A stretch of DNA of 64,000 nt from Sphingomonas mali NBRC 15500 (GCF_001598415.1 NZ_BCYX01000002.1:248001-312000); one strand, 5' to 3'. Shown: positions 26,070 through 35,649, counted from the first letter of the stretch. Made by a program: numbers and translations. Notes: generated by a model from the sequence alone, not told the origin.

Positions 26070-27743
26070 ATGGTCGCACGTCGGACGCTTCAACGCTTGG
26101 CGGCAGCCCTGTCGGCATCGGCGGCGACCATCGCACTGGCGCCCGCCGCCCAGGCCGCGCCCGATTCCTGCGGCGCGCTCAAGAAGCTTGCCATCCCCCA
26201 TGTCCAGATTCTGATCGCGACTCCGGTCAATGGGACCTTCACCGAGGACATGGTCGTCGAGCGCGGGCCGCGCACGTACACCGGGCTCAAGCCCTTTTGC
26301 CGCGTGCGCGGGATCAGCCGCCCGGTCAGAGGGTCGGAGATCGGGTTCGAAATCTGGCTGCCCGCACGCAGCAGCTGGTCGGGCCGCCTGCATATGATCG
26401 GCAACGGCGCCTACGTGTCGAACATGCAATACAAGCAGATGATCCCGCGGCTCGACGACGGCGACGTCGCGGTCGGGACCGATACCGGGCATATCGGTAC
26501 CGACCTCAAATTCGGCTGGAAGCACCCCGAAAAGATCAAGGATTTCGGCTATCGCGCGGTCCATGAATCGGTGGTCGCGGCCAAGGCTGTCACCCGCGCT
26601 TATTACAGCCGCCCGGCGCGCTGGTCTTATTTCAGCGGATGTTCGACCGGCGGCTATCAGGGCCTCGCCTCGGCGCAACGCTATCCGCGCGATTTCGACG
26701 GCATCATCGCCGGCGCGCCGGGCAACAACCGCACCAGCCTGACCATGGCGTTCCTGTGGAACTATCTCGCCAACCATCGGCCCGGCGACGACCGCCGTCC
26801 GATCCTGGCGGCGAGCGACCTGCTGCTGATCAACCGCTCCGCGGTCGCCGCCTGCGACAAGCTCGACGGCGTCGAGGACGGGGTGATTTCCGACCCCCGG
26901 CAGTGCGCGTTCAGACCGGCGCAATTGCTGTGCCGCCCCGGTGCGCAACCCGGCACCTGCCTGAGCCAGGAACAGGTCACAGCCGCCGACAAGATTTATG
27001 CCGGCCCGCGCGATGCCCGCACCGGCAAGGCGATCTATCCGGGCTATCCAGTCGGCACCGAGGGCGTGATGTCGGGCCCCAACGACAAGCATCCCGGCTG
27101 GACCGGCTATTGGTCCGAATCCGACAATCCGGCCGAACCGTCGCGCGCCGACATGTTCAAATATTGGGTGTTCGATAACCCCGAGTGGAATTGGTGGAGC
27201 TTCAACTGGGGCAGCGACGTCGACACGATGCGCGCGCGGCTCGGCCCGATCTTCGACGCCAACGATTCCAACCTGTCGCCGTTCGCCCGCGCCGGCGGCA
27301 AATTGATCATGTTCATGGGCTGGCAGGATCCGGTCGGCACGCCGCTCGAGGCGATCAATTATTATCGCGCGGTCGAGGGCCATGCCGGCGGACTTGCCGC
27401 GACCCAGGCATTCGCGCGGCTGTTCATGGTGCCCGGCATGGATCATTGCGCGGGCGGCCCAGGCGCGACCAATTTCTCGACCGCGACGCGCGATTCGACG
27501 CCGCCGGTGCGCGATGCCGAGCACGACATGACGCTCGCGCTTTATGCCTGGGTCGAGAAAGCGCGCGCGCCGCAGAGCCTGATCGCGACTCGTTATGCCT
27601 CGGGGAACGAAGACACCCCGCCCGCCAGGCGCGCGATCGACTTCCAGCGCCCGATCTGCGCCTGGCCGAAACAGCCGGTCTATCGCGCTGGGGATACCAA
27701 GCTGGCGTCGAGTTTCGTCTGCGCGGTGCCGGAAAAGCCCTGA
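26070..27743 (+). CDS. Tannase/feruloyl esterase family hydrolase, exported
   Basis: About 557 residues. ATG at 26070 has AGGGAG 7 nt upstream and opens a signal peptide (MVARRTLQRLAAALSASAAT..AQA). The tannase-family elbow FSGCSTGGYQGL holds the catalytic Ser192 next to Cys191, which in this family pairs with a second Cys near the catalytic His (here MDHCAGGPGATNF near the C-terminus). DFDGIIAGAPGNN and MFMGWQDPVGTP are further signatures. It should hydrolyse aromatic or other acyl esters in the periplasm. Divergent from a cyclodeaminase under a shared operator, it may release the compound that this region consumes. Confidence 0.92.
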   Translation: MVARRTLQRLAAALSASAATIALAPAAQAAPDSCGALKKLAIPHVQILIATPVNGTFTEDMVVERGPRTYTGLKPFCRVRGISRPVRGSEIGFEIWLPARSSWSGRLHMIGNGAYVSNMQYKQMIPRLDDGDVAVGTDTGHIGTDLKFGWKHPEKIKDFGYRAVHESVVAAKAVTRAYYSRPARWSYFSGCSTGGYQGLASAQRYPRDFDGIIAGAPGNNRTSLTMAFLWNYLANHRPGDDRRPILAASDLLLINRSAVAACDKLDGVEDGVISDPRQCAFRPAQLLCRPGAQPGTCLSQEQVTAADKIYAGPRDARTGKAIYPGYPVGTEGVMSGPNDKHPGWTGYWSESDNPAEPSRADMFKYWVFDNPEWNWWSFNWGSDVDTMRARLGPIFDANDSNLSPFARAGGKLIMFMGWQDPVGTPLEAINYYRAVEGHAGGLAATQAFARLFMVPGMDHCAGGPGATNFSTATRDSTPPVRDAEHDMTLALYAWVEKARAPQSLIATRYASGNEDTPPARRAIDFQRPICAWPKQPVYRAGDTKLASSFVCAVPEKP

Positions 27744-27781
27744 CCGCAGCCCCCGCTCCCAACCGTCATCCCCCGCGCCAA

Positions 27782-27990
27782 GGCAGGTCTATCGCGCATG
27801 GAACTCGGGCTACGAACCGGGCCATTCGCTTTCGTTTCATCCTTCGTCACCCCGGCCTTGTGCCGGGGTCCAACCCTCCACAACGGAATCCGTACGTGGT
27901 TGCTCGTTGGATGCCGGAACAAGTCCGGCATGACGGTTGAACTCGATTATGCGGCTATATCCTCAGCCCAATTCATAGGCGATTGCCCTG
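27782..27990. repeat. TIR-bearing intergenic element, copy 1 (diverged ends)
   Basis: Left end GGCAGGTCTATCGCGCATGG and right end near 27974 (CATAGGCGATTGCCCTG) resemble the terminal inverted repeats of the better copy at 49965. Inside are the paired palindromes at 27845-27874 and 27906-27935. The body matches the 49965 copy over much of its length, including a shared CAACCCTCCACAACGGAATC. Confidence 0.65.
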
Positions 27991-28027
27991 GCGCAAGCGG
28001 CCTCACTCCAACGCCCTCCCTGGTATC

Positions 28028-29209
28028 CTACCCGCTGAACACGATCGAGGTCGGACTGCCGGTCTCGGCGACGACGACCGGGTCACGCGGCATGCCGTCG
28101 ACGCCGATCGCGAAGCGGACGATATTGTGCCCCTCTTCATTGGCGACGGCCATGGCGCGGCCATTGTCGATCAGCGCGAAGAAGCGCGGCGTCTTTCCCC
28201 CGGCAGGAACCGAACCCCTCCACTCCAGCCGGCCGTTCGCGCGGTCGATCGCGAAGACGGCGACGGTATCGGCGCCACGGTTGGAGGCATAGAGGTAGCG
28301 CCCGTCGAGCGACACCGCGATCTCCGAGCCGCGGCTGTTGCCGGTGAATTCCTCCGACAGCGCGGACAGGACCTGGAACGGTTTGAGCGCGCCCGACTGG
28401 CGATCGAAAAGATAGGCGACGACGGTCGAATCGAGTTCGTTGACGACATAAGCGTACGGGACGGTCGGGTGAAAGGCGACGTGGCGCGGCCCCGACGTCT
28501 CGCGCGCCGGCGTCGCTGCCGCCTCGTGCAGCTTGCCAGCGGCGTCGATGGTGAAGACCAGCACACGGTCGCAGCCTTTGTCCGGCACGACGATGAACCG
28601 GCCGCTCGGATCGAACTCGACCTGGTGTGGCTTGGGAAAGGGTTGCTCGATGCGATGCGGACCGATCTTGCCGTCGAACGACACGACATCGACCGGCGCG
28701 CCCAGGCTTCCGTCTTCGTGGATCGGCAAGCTGGCGATGCCCGACTTCACGCCATCGGCAACGACATGGTTGGCAACCACCATGAAGCGATTGGTCGGAT
28801 CGGGCGTCAGATGCACCGGATTACGGCCGCCGGTGGTGACCCGGTTGAGGAAGGTCAGCTGGCCCGATGCCGGGTCGATCCGAAATGCGCTCGCCTCGCT
28901 ACCGTCGCCGTGGACGGTGTAGAGGAAGCGGCGAGTTCGATCGAAGGCGAGATAGGATGGGTTGACCAGGTCGCCGACCAATTGGACGCGCGTCCAGGCA
29001 CCGTCCGCGCCGATCCGATAGACCGAGATGCCGTCGCCCCGGGCATTGCGCTCACGGCTGGTGCGGCACCCGACATAAGCAAAACCCGGCATCGATCCTC
29101 CCCCGACCGCCCATGCGGCCTCGCTTCCCATTGCAATCCCAGCGGCCAGTCCGGCCACCACCGTCCGTCGCGATGCGCGCCAGGCGGGCGGTGCGGACTT
29201 GGATTGCAT
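28028..29209 (-). CDS. Lactonase-family seven-bladed beta-propeller protein
   Basis: About 393 residues. ATG at 29209 has GGAGG 7 nt upstream; the N-terminus (WRASRRTVVAGLAAGIAMG) looks like a twin-arginine export signal. The propeller repeats of the 6-phosphogluconolactonase-like family are evident: YVGCRTSRERNARGDGISVY, FAYVVNELDSTVVAY-like strands, GSEIAVSLDGRYLYASNRG, TPRFFALIDNGRAMAVANEE. Such exported members are thought to open sugar or other lactones. Divergent from the MFS/aconitase pair, it probably supplies an open hydroxy-acid for uptake; that is inference. Confidence 0.85.
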   Translation of the reverse strand: MQSKSAPPAWRASRRTVVAGLAAGIAMGSEAAWAVGGGSMPGFAYVGCRTSRERNARGDGISVYRIGADGAWTRVQLVGDLVNPSYLAFDRTRRFLYTVHGDGSEASAFRIDPASGQLTFLNRVTTGGRNPVHLTPDPTNRFMVVANHVVADGVKSGIASLPIHEDGSLGAPVDVVSFDGKIGPHRIEQPFPKPHQVEFDPSGRFIVVPDKGCDRVLVFTIDAAGKLHEAAATPARETSGPRHVAFHPTVPYAYVVNELDSTVVAYLFDRQSGALKPFQVLSALSEEFTGNSRGSEIAVSLDGRYLYASNRGADTVAVFAIDRANGRLEWRGSVPAGGKTPRFFALIDNGRAMAVANEEGHNIVRFAIGVDGMPRDPVVVAETGSPTSIVFSG

Positions 29210-29248
29210 CGACGTACCTCCGTCTCGAGATAGGTAATCCTTGCTCTT

Positions 29249-29272
29249 TGTATTTCTGAATGTCAAAGAACA
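29249..29272. promoter_or_regulatory. Candidate regulon operator, site 4
   Basis: TGTATTTC and AAAGAACA separated by 8 bp, in the 68-nt gap between the lactonase (minus) and MFS transporter (plus). The ATG at 29260 lies inside it, so the transporter start at 29278 is more plausible. Confidence 0.5.
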
Positions 29273-29277
29273 TATTT

Positions 29278-30585
29278 ATGGAGAGCAGCGCACCCCCGCC
29301 CGTGACCGAGACCGACGACCGCAGGATCATGCGCCGGGTGTTCTGGCGGATCGTGCCGCTGTGTTTCGTGCTCTACATCGTGTCCTATATCGACCGCGCG
29401 AACATCGGCTACGCCGCGCTCCAGATGAATGCCGAACTGCGGATTTCGGACGAGGCGTTCGGCTTCGCCGCGGGCATCTTCTTCATCGGCTATTTCCTGT
29501 TCGAAGTGCCGAGCAACATGCTGATGGCCCGCTACGGCCCGCGCATCTGGATCGCGCGCATCCTGATCGGCATGGGTGTGGTGTCGATGGCCACCGCCTT
29601 CGTGCAATCGACCTCGCAGCTCTATGGCCTCCGCTTCCTGCTCGGTGTCGCCGAAGCGGGCTATTTCCCCGCGATCATCATCTATCTGACCGCCTGGTTC
29701 CGCGCCCGCGAACAGGCGACGGTAGTGGCGATGTTCACCGCGGCGATCCCGGTATCCTACATCATCGGCACCCCGGTCAGCACCTGGATCATCGATCACG
29801 TCCAGGGGCTGGGCCTGACCGGGTGGCGCTGGATGTTCCTGATCGAGGGGCTCCCTGCGGTGATCGGCGGGCTGTTCACCTATCGCTTGCTGGTCGACCG
29901 CCCGGCCAATGCGCGTTGGCTTACTCCCGCCGAGCGCGACTGGCTGGAAGCGGAAATCGCGCGCGAGCATGCGGCAACCGGGGTGCGCCATCTCAATACC
30001 TGGCGCGCGATTACCGAACCGCGCGTATTGTATCTAGCGGCGATCTATTTCGTCTATCAGGCGGGCAGCCTCGGCGTCGGCTATTGGCTGCCCCAGATCG
30101 TCAAGCATTCGGGCAAGTCGCTCAGCAATGTCGAGACCGGGCTGATCGCCACCCTGCCCTATATCGTCGCGACGATCGGCATGGTGCTGTGGTCGCGGCG
30201 GTCGGACCGCACCGGCGAGCGGCGTTTTCATACCGCCTGGCCGCTGCTGCTGGCGGGCGCGACCCTGGGCGGCGTCGCCTGGGTTGCGGGTCCGATACCG
30301 GCGACCATCCTGCTCGCGGCGGCGCTGACCGGTTTCTATGCGTTCAAGGCGCCGTTCTGGACCCTGCCCGGCATGTTCCTGTCGCGCGCCAGCGCCGCGG
30401 TATCGATCGCCGCGATCAACTCGATCGGCAATCTCGGCGGGTTCGTCGGGCCCTATGTCGTCGGCGTCGTCGCCAAGGCCAGCGGCAAGCCCGCGACCGG
30501 GCTGGTGTTCCTGGCCGGGCTCACCTTGGTCGCGTTCGTGATGGTGCTCGCCGCGCCGCTGGCCTCGCGCAAGGAGTCCGCATGA
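29278..30585 (+). CDS. MFS transporter, anion:cation symporter (ACS) family
   Basis: About 435 residues, 12 TM helices. ACS signatures: RRVFWRIVPLCFVLYIVSYI with DRANIGYAALQMN, GYFLFEVPSNMLMARYGPR, and RFLLGVAEAGYFPAIIIY. Members import carboxylates such as tartrate, phthalate, glucarate and hexuronates. The start is uncertain: 29260 is open but overlaps a palindrome, and neither ATG has a strong ribosome site. The stop overlaps the aconitase start as ATGA, so the two are co-translated. An organic acid handled by the aconitase paralogue is the likely cargo. Confidence 0.9.
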   Translation: MESSAPPPVTETDDRRIMRRVFWRIVPLCFVLYIVSYIDRANIGYAALQMNAELRISDEAFGFAAGIFFIGYFLFEVPSNMLMARYGPRIWIARILIGMGVVSMATAFVQSTSQLYGLRFLLGVAEAGYFPAIIIYLTAWFRAREQATVVAMFTAAIPVSYIIGTPVSTWIIDHVQGLGLTGWRWMFLIEGLPAVIGGLFTYRLLVDRPANARWLTPAERDWLEAEIAREHAATGVRHLNTWRAITEPRVLYLAAIYFVYQAGSLGVGYWLPQIVKHSGKSLSNVETGLIATLPYIVATIGMVLWSRRSDRTGERRFHTAWPLLLAGATLGGVAWVAGPIPATILLAAALTGFYAFKAPFWTLPGMFLSRASAAVSIAAINSIGNLGGFVGPYVVGVVAKASGKPATGLVFLAGLTLVAFVMVLAAPLASRKESA

Positions 30586-33152
30586 CCGTCCCGACACGCG
30601 CGCTGGCCAGCAACGGCGCCAGCTACACGATCGTCGATCTCGCCGCGCTCGACCTGGCCAAACTGCCGGTCGTCCATCGTATCCTGATCGAGAATTTGCT
30701 GCGGCGAAGCGGTGACGATCCGGCGACGATCGCGCTGGTCGAGCAGTGGATCGCGCAAGGCACGAGCGATGCCGAAATCGCCTTCTGGCCCGGCCGGGTG
30801 ATGATGCACGACACGACCTGCGGCCCTGCTTTGGTCGACATCGCCGCCGCGCGCCAGGCGCTGGCCGATGCCGGCGGCGACCCCAATGCGCTCAACCCCG
30901 TGCTTCCCGTCAACGTCTCGACCGATCACAGCCTGGCGGTCGATTTTTACGGACACGGCGACGCCGCGGCGCGCAACATGGCGCGCGAATTGGAGCGCAA
31001 TGCCGAGCGCTACAGCTTCATGAAATGGGCCTCAGCGACGCTCGGCAATTTCACGGTGCATCCGCCCGGCACCGGCATCATGCACACGATCAACCTCGAG
31101 CAACTGGCGACCATCGCCACCAGCGAGGAGCGCGACGGCACGTGCTGGGCGATGCCCGACACGCTGATCGGCACTGACAGCCATACGCCGATGATCAACG
31201 GAATCGGCGTGCTCGGCTGGGGCGTCGGCGGGCTCGAAGCCGAGAGCGTGATGTTCGGCATGCCGGTGATGATGCGCGTCCCCGAAGTGGTCGGAGTACG
31301 GCTGACCGGACGGCTGCGAGAGGGCGTGACCGCGACCGATTTGGCCTTGGTCGTCACGCATCGCCTGCGCCGGATCGAGCTGGCCGGCCGCTTCGTTGAG
31401 TTCTTCGGCCCCGGCGTCGCGACCTTGTCGGCGGGGGACCGTTCGGTCGTCGCCAATATGGCGCCCGAATATGGATCGTCGACCGGCTATTTCCCGATCG
31501 ACGATGCGACCCTCGATTACCTCCGCCAGACCGGACGGAGCGAGGCGCAGATCGCGCTGGTTGGCGATTATGCGCGCGCGACCGGATTGTGGTTCGAACC
31601 GGACGCCTGGCCGACTTATGCCGAGACGGTTGAGATCGATCTGTCCGCGATCGGCATCTCGCTCGCCGGTCCGCGTCGTCCGCAGGATCTCGTCGCGACC
31701 GCCGACGTGCCTGACTTGCTCGGCGCGGGCCCGGCGACGGACATGCCCGAACGGCCGGTGGCGATCGCGGCGATCACCAGTTGCACCAACACCTCCGATC
31801 CGCGCCAATTGCTCGCTGCGGGCCTGGTCGCACGCAAGGCCCGCGCGCTGGGGCTGACGCCGCCCGATTGGGTCAAGACCAGCCTGGCGCCGGGATCGCC
31901 GAGTGCCGAGCGGTTGCTCGCCCGCGCGGGCCTGCTCGACGATCTCGAGGCGATCGGCTTCGCGATCGTCGGCTATGGCTGCACGGTATGTATCGGCAAT
32001 TCGGGCAGACTGGCCGAACCGATGCTGCGGGCGATCGAGGCCGGCAGCGCACGTCCGGTCGGCATCCTGTCGGGCAACCGCAATTTCCCCGGGCGAGTCC
32101 ACCCGCAGATCGAGGATGCCTTTCTCGCCTCGCCGGCGCTCACCGTCGCCTACGCTATGGCCGGCGACGCCGCGATCGACATCGCCCACGACGCGATCGG
32201 CTACGATGCCGACGGCGCCCCAGTCACGCTCGACCGGCTGTGGCCGAGCGGCGCCGAGATCGATGCCGCCGCGGCGATCGCGATCCGGCCGGAAGATTAT
32301 GCCGCAGCGTTCGCGGCCGCCGAGGCGAGCGAAGCCTGGGCGGCACTGCCCGCTCCCGACACCGCGCTCTATCCCTGGCATCCCGGCTCGACCTATCTGC
32401 GCCCGCCGCCCTTTGCGCGGATCGAGCGCGACGATCGGCTGGGTCATTATTCGGCAGCACCCTTGATCGTGCTTGGCGACGACGTGACCACCGATCACAT
32501 CTCCCCCGCCGGCGCGATCCCGGTGGATAGCGACGCGGCGCGCTGGCTGATCGACCATGGCGCCGACCCGGCCGATCTCAACGTCTTCTCGTCGCGGCGC
32601 GGCAATTGGGAAGTGATGCTGCGCGGACTGTTCACCAACCGCACCGTCCGCAACCTGCTCGGCGAAGCAATCCCGCCGGGCAGCACCATCATGGCGATAG
32701 GCGGCACGCCGCTGCCGTTGTGGCGCGCGGCGGCGCGTTATGCCGAGACCGGCCAGGCGGTGGTGATCGTCGCCGGCGAGCGATACGGCATGGGGTCGTC
32801 GCGCGATTGGGCGGCGAAGGGCGCGAGCCTGCTCGGCGCGCGCGCGGTGCTGGCGGCAAGCTTCGAGCGGATCCATCGCTCGAACCTGGTCAATATGGGC
32901 ATCCTGCCGCTGCGCCTCCCCGCCGACCGCCATCCCTCGACACTGGCATTGGCGCCTGAAGACCGGATCGAGATCGAGGCGCCCGCGGACACGCTCACCC
33001 CGCGCGCGATCGTGCCGGTCGCGATCCATCGCCGCGACGGCGGCGTCGAGCGGTTCGACGCCGCGGCCCAGGTCGAGACCGCGCTCGAATTGTCGGTGCT
33101 CCGCGCCGGCGGCATCATCCCGCTGATCCTGCAGGCGACGCATCGCCGCTGA
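30582..33152 (+). CDS. Aconitase (AcnA/IRP) family hydratase, divergent paralogue
   Basis: 856 residues. ATG at 30582 has AAGGAG 5 nt before and overlaps the transporter stop. The [4Fe-4S] ligands are all present: Cys401 in TSCTNTS, Cys467 and Cys470 in GYGCTVCIGNSG. Active-site segments TDHISPAG, SGNRNFPGR and MGSSRDWAAKG are recognisable. Departures from housekeeping AcnA include EYGSSTGYFPID (usual form has Cys and Phe, as in GATCGFFP) and NFPGRVHP for NFEGR. Length is slightly below the usual 890. With an organic-acid transporter in the same operon, it may hydrate or dehydrate a citrate-like acid rather than serve the TCA cycle. Confidence 0.9.
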   Translation: MTVPTRALASNGASYTIVDLAALDLAKLPVVHRILIENLLRRSGDDPATIALVEQWIAQGTSDAEIAFWPGRVMMHDTTCGPALVDIAAARQALADAGGDPNALNPVLPVNVSTDHSLAVDFYGHGDAAARNMARELERNAERYSFMKWASATLGNFTVHPPGTGIMHTINLEQLATIATSEERDGTCWAMPDTLIGTDSHTPMINGIGVLGWGVGGLEAESVMFGMPVMMRVPEVVGVRLTGRLREGVTATDLALVVTHRLRRIELAGRFVEFFGPGVATLSAGDRSVVANMAPEYGSSTGYFPIDDATLDYLRQTGRSEAQIALVGDYARATGLWFEPDAWPTYAETVEIDLSAIGISLAGPRRPQDLVATADVPDLLGAGPATDMPERPVAIAAITSCTNTSDPRQLLAAGLVARKARALGLTPPDWVKTSLAPGSPSAERLLARAGLLDDLEAIGFAIVGYGCTVCIGNSGRLAEPMLRAIEAGSARPVGILSGNRNFPGRVHPQIEDAFLASPALTVAYAMAGDAAIDIAHDAIGYDADGAPVTLDRLWPSGAEIDAAAAIAIRPEDYAAAFAAAEASEAWAALPAPDTALYPWHPGSTYLRPPPFARIERDDRLGHYSAAPLIVLGDDVTTDHISPAGAIPVDSDAARWLIDHGADPADLNVFSSRRGNWEVMLRGLFTNRTVRNLLGEAIPPGSTIMAIGGTPLPLWRAAARYAETGQAVVIVAGERYGMGSSRDWAAKGASLLGARAVLAASFERIHRSNLVNMGILPLRLPADRHPSTLALAPEDRIEIEAPADTLTPRAIVPVAIHRRDGGVERFDAAAQVETALELSVLRAGGIIPLILQATHRR

Positions 33153-34169
33153 TCAGCGCTTCGACAGCCGATCGAAAAAGGCGAAGGTGCGATCGAGCGC
33201 CATCAGGCTGTCGCGCTTCGTCGCCTCAGGCGTGGCATCGACGAAGCCATGATTGGCGCCGGCCACCGGCACGAATTCGACCGAGGCGCCCGCCGCTTTC
33301 ATCTTCCCCGCCATGGCTTCGCTCTGCCCGAACGCGACTTCTTCATCGGCAGTACCGTGGATCAGCAGCAGCGGCGGCGTCTCGCGCTTGACGTAGCTGA
33401 TCGGGCTCGCGGCGGCGGCCGTATCGCGGCACGCCGCCGGATCGCACCCCAGCAAGCCGGTCAGCGTCTTCGCATTGAGCGCCGTCCCGCCGCCCAGCGG
33501 AAAATCGAAAGCGCCGTACCAGAGCGCCGCGCCCTGCACGCAATCCGACTGCGGCAAGGGCTTCGCGGTCTTGGCTTGTGATCCAGGCAACCGCCCGGTC
33601 GATGCCGGCGGATCGAACGCAGCCACCCCGCACGTCACCGTCGCCAGCCCGGCCAGATGTCCGCCCGCCGACCCTCCCCACAGATAGACGCGCGCCGGAT
33701 CGATCCCATAATCGCCCGCCCGGCTGCGCAGGAACCGGATCGCCGCTTTCACGTCCTGAACCGGCGCCGGAAATTTCGCCTCGCCGCTCAACCGGTAATC
33801 GACCGACGCGACGACATAGCCGCGCGCCGCCAGCATCGCGAGCACGCCCGGCCAGTCGGCAAACGCCCCCGACTGCCGCGCATCGCCCCGGCTCCAGCCA
33901 CCGCCGTGCACCCAGATGACGAGCGGGCGCGGCCTCGCCGTTGCATGATCGGTATGGAGATAGAGGTCGAGCTGAAGCGGCCGATACCCGACATAATTGG
34001 CATATTCGACATGCCCCCGCGCGACGATCCCGCCAGGATAAGGGGCTTCGACCGTCGGGAAGGTATCGTCGCGCACCGACTTGGCAGAGATCGCCGGCAC
34101 TTTCGCCGCATCCGCCGCCGCGACGCCGGCGCTAGCCGTTAAAGCCAATGCCAGGAGCCACCGCCGCAT
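33153..34169 (-). CDS. Exported alpha/beta hydrolase, BD-FAE/acetyl-esterase type
   Basis: About 338 residues. ATG at 34169 has GAGG 9 nt upstream and opens a signal peptide (MRRWLLALALTASAGVAAADA). Oxyanion motif VIWVHGGGW, nucleophile LWGGSAGGHLAG, then LIHGTADEEVAFGQS and GANHGFVD supply the Asp and His. The fold matches bifunctional feruloyl/acetyl-xylan esterases and related carboxylesterases. Its stop abuts the aconitase stop with no gap, so the two transcripts converge. No regulon palindrome was found upstream; a weak ATTGC/GCAAT repeat lies near 34194. Confidence 0.88.
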   Translation of the reverse strand: MRRWLLALALTASAGVAAADAAKVPAISAKSVRDDTFPTVEAPYPGGIVARGHVEYANYVGYRPLQLDLYLHTDHATARPRPLVIWVHGGGWSRGDARQSGAFADWPGVLAMLAARGYVVASVDYRLSGEAKFPAPVQDVKAAIRFLRSRAGDYGIDPARVYLWGGSAGGHLAGLATVTCGVAAFDPPASTGRLPGSQAKTAKPLPQSDCVQGAALWYGAFDFPLGGGTALNAKTLTGLLGCDPAACRDTAAAASPISYVKRETPPLLLIHGTADEEVAFGQSEAMAGKMKAAGASVEFVPVAGANHGFVDATPEATKRDSLMALDRTFAFFDRLSKR

Positions 34170-34377
34170 ATCGATCACCTCGCCCTCAATCCTACATTGC
34201 ACTAATACGAGCAATAATACGATCTGCAAACATGTCGTCAGCGCAGGGTTCGTTCGGCAGCGAAAACGATCACGGTAGCGGCTCGTAGCGTTAAACGACC
34301 TAGGACGTAGACGTATAAAGCGGCCGGTTGGCTATCGACCCAATTGCGAACACGCCACTATTGCGTAGACGTGCGGA

Positions 34378-34773
34378 ATGCGAACTCACCCGACCAACAT
34401 CATTTCTGCGATGCTTGAGATGCTCGCAGTCTTCCAAAATGTGTGCAGGGACACGAGCACCCTACGGCGGCTAAGCGAGATGGCTTCAGATCGAGGGAAG
34501 TGGGAGCGGGGGAAGGCGCTTTTCGACGACATCCGGCAAAAAACCTTGAAAGCGGAAAAGCGCGGCGATCAGTTGGCTCTGGCGCAATATGCATTCGAGG
34601 AAGTGTGCGCCAAGACGCTCTACAATCTCAGGCATCCTCCCGCACCGTTTGATCCTGATTCAGCATTTTGGATCATCCCGCTTGCCATCGTTTTAGGACG
34701 TGGAGTGGGACTGACGGAGCCGTCGCAGGTTAGTTCGCTGCTGAAAATGCCGACATCGGATAATGGCAGCTAA
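34378..34773 (+). CDS. Unrecognised 131-residue protein
   Basis: No signal peptide; mostly helical and charged (LRRLSEMASDRGKWERGKAL, KAEKRGDQLALAQYAFEEVC). A hydrophobic patch AFWIIPLAIVLGRGVGL occurs near residue 100. No clear ribosome site precedes the ATG at 34378, and codon use is less GC-rich than in the esterase upstream. It is alone, convergent with the 34814 gene. No family recognised. Confidence 0.5.
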   Translation: MRTHPTNIISAMLEMLAVFQNVCRDTSTLRRLSEMASDRGKWERGKALFDDIRQKTLKAEKRGDQLALAQYAFEEVCAKTLYNLRHPPAPFDPDSAFWIIPLAIVLGRGVGLTEPSQVSSLLKMPTSDNGS

Positions 34774-34813
34774 CCACCCGATCCCAGCCGCCCCGCGCCC
34801 ATGGACCCAAGAC

Positions 34814-35584
34814 TCAATGCGCGATCAGTTCGGCGATGCTGTTCTCGCTTTCGCTGCGGATGCCGGCCTTCTTGTCGCTCCACGCCTTCCACACCGGGTC
34901 GTTGCGCAATTTGTCGCGAACGCTCGCGGTGATCTGCTGGCGTTTCCCGAAGGCCGCCAGCCCACGATAATGCTGGATGAACAGCGAATCCCACGGCGAT
35001 CCGGTGCCATAGCGGTTCATGTAGATCTCGTACCCGCGCAGCGCGCCGGTCTCGATCCAGCCGTCGAATTGCGGCAGCACATAGCCCTTTACATAATCGC
35101 GATATTCGCCCTCGTTCCGATATTCATACGGGATGACGTAATAGACCTCGCCGTCCTTGAGGTCGTCGGGGTTGCGCGACCAGGCAAGGTCACTCGAATA
35201 GCTCGCGACCGGATCGGCCAGCGCCAGTCCCGGGGCGTCGAGCCCGCCCGGTTCGCTGCGCTCGAGCGCGTTCCACCCGCTCACCGCGGCGAAGGTCGGG
35301 AAGCGCAGGATGACCAGCCCGTCCCACACCGCCGGCTGGCGATACCAGCTGTAGAAGATGCGGAAATCGGCGATCTGTCCCTTGGCTTTCATCGCCCGCA
35401 GCCGCGGCGCGAGATTGGTCGCTAGATAGCGGCGAAAGGCTACGCGATGCTCGGCGCTGGCGCGATAGCTGATCACCAGCGACTTGGGCCCATCATTGAG
35501 CTCGTCCTGCGCGGCGGCCGGCGCAGCGAGCGGCAGGAAAGCCAAAGCGACGAAGAGCGTCTTGAGAAGGAAGCGACCGGACAT
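34814..35584 (-). CDS. Exported protein of unknown function, last gene of the two-component operon
   Basis: About 256 residues from ATG 35584 (AAAGGGG upstream). Signal peptide MSGRFLLKTLFVALAFLPLA..AAAQ. The mature part is rich in Tyr and Trp with paired segments (FRIFYSWYRQPAVWDGLVIL, EIYMNRYGTGSPWDSLFIQH) that look like two dimeric alpha/beta-barrel-like halves (ferredoxin-like ABM fold), which is only a visual impression. It follows the COG4705 membrane protein by 65 nt on the same strand. Function unknown. Confidence 0.7.
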   Translation of the reverse strand: MSGRFLLKTLFVALAFLPLAAPAAAQDELNDGPKSLVISYRASAEHRVAFRRYLATNLAPRLRAMKAKGQIADFRIFYSWYRQPAVWDGLVILRFPTFAAVSGWNALERSEPGGLDAPGLALADPVASYSSDLAWSRNPDDLKDGEVYYVIPYEYRNEGEYRDYVKGYVLPQFDGWIETGALRGYEIYMNRYGTGSPWDSLFIQHYRGLAAFGKRQQITASVRDKLRNDPVWKAWSDKKAGIRSESENSIAELIAH

Positions 35585-35649
35585 GCTCGTGACCCCTTTG
35601 GTGGGAAGAGGCCGGCCCCGCAGGAGCCGGCCGAGAGAGACGTTGAAAG

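Noticed and set aside
31032..33143. 703-codon minus-strand frame opposite the aconitase
   Set aside because: Typical GC-rich antisense shadow; no recognisable motifs, while the plus strand is clearly conserved.
29241..33152. 1303-codon open frame running into the aconitase
   Set aside because: The first 450 codons are an Arg/Pro-rich alternative frame of the MFS transporter; real aconitase homology begins at the ATG at 30582.
34193..34213. A sixth regulon operator before the BD-FAE esterase
   Set aside because: Only a 5-bp ATTGC/GCAAT repeat is present; no TGT-N18-ACA pair.
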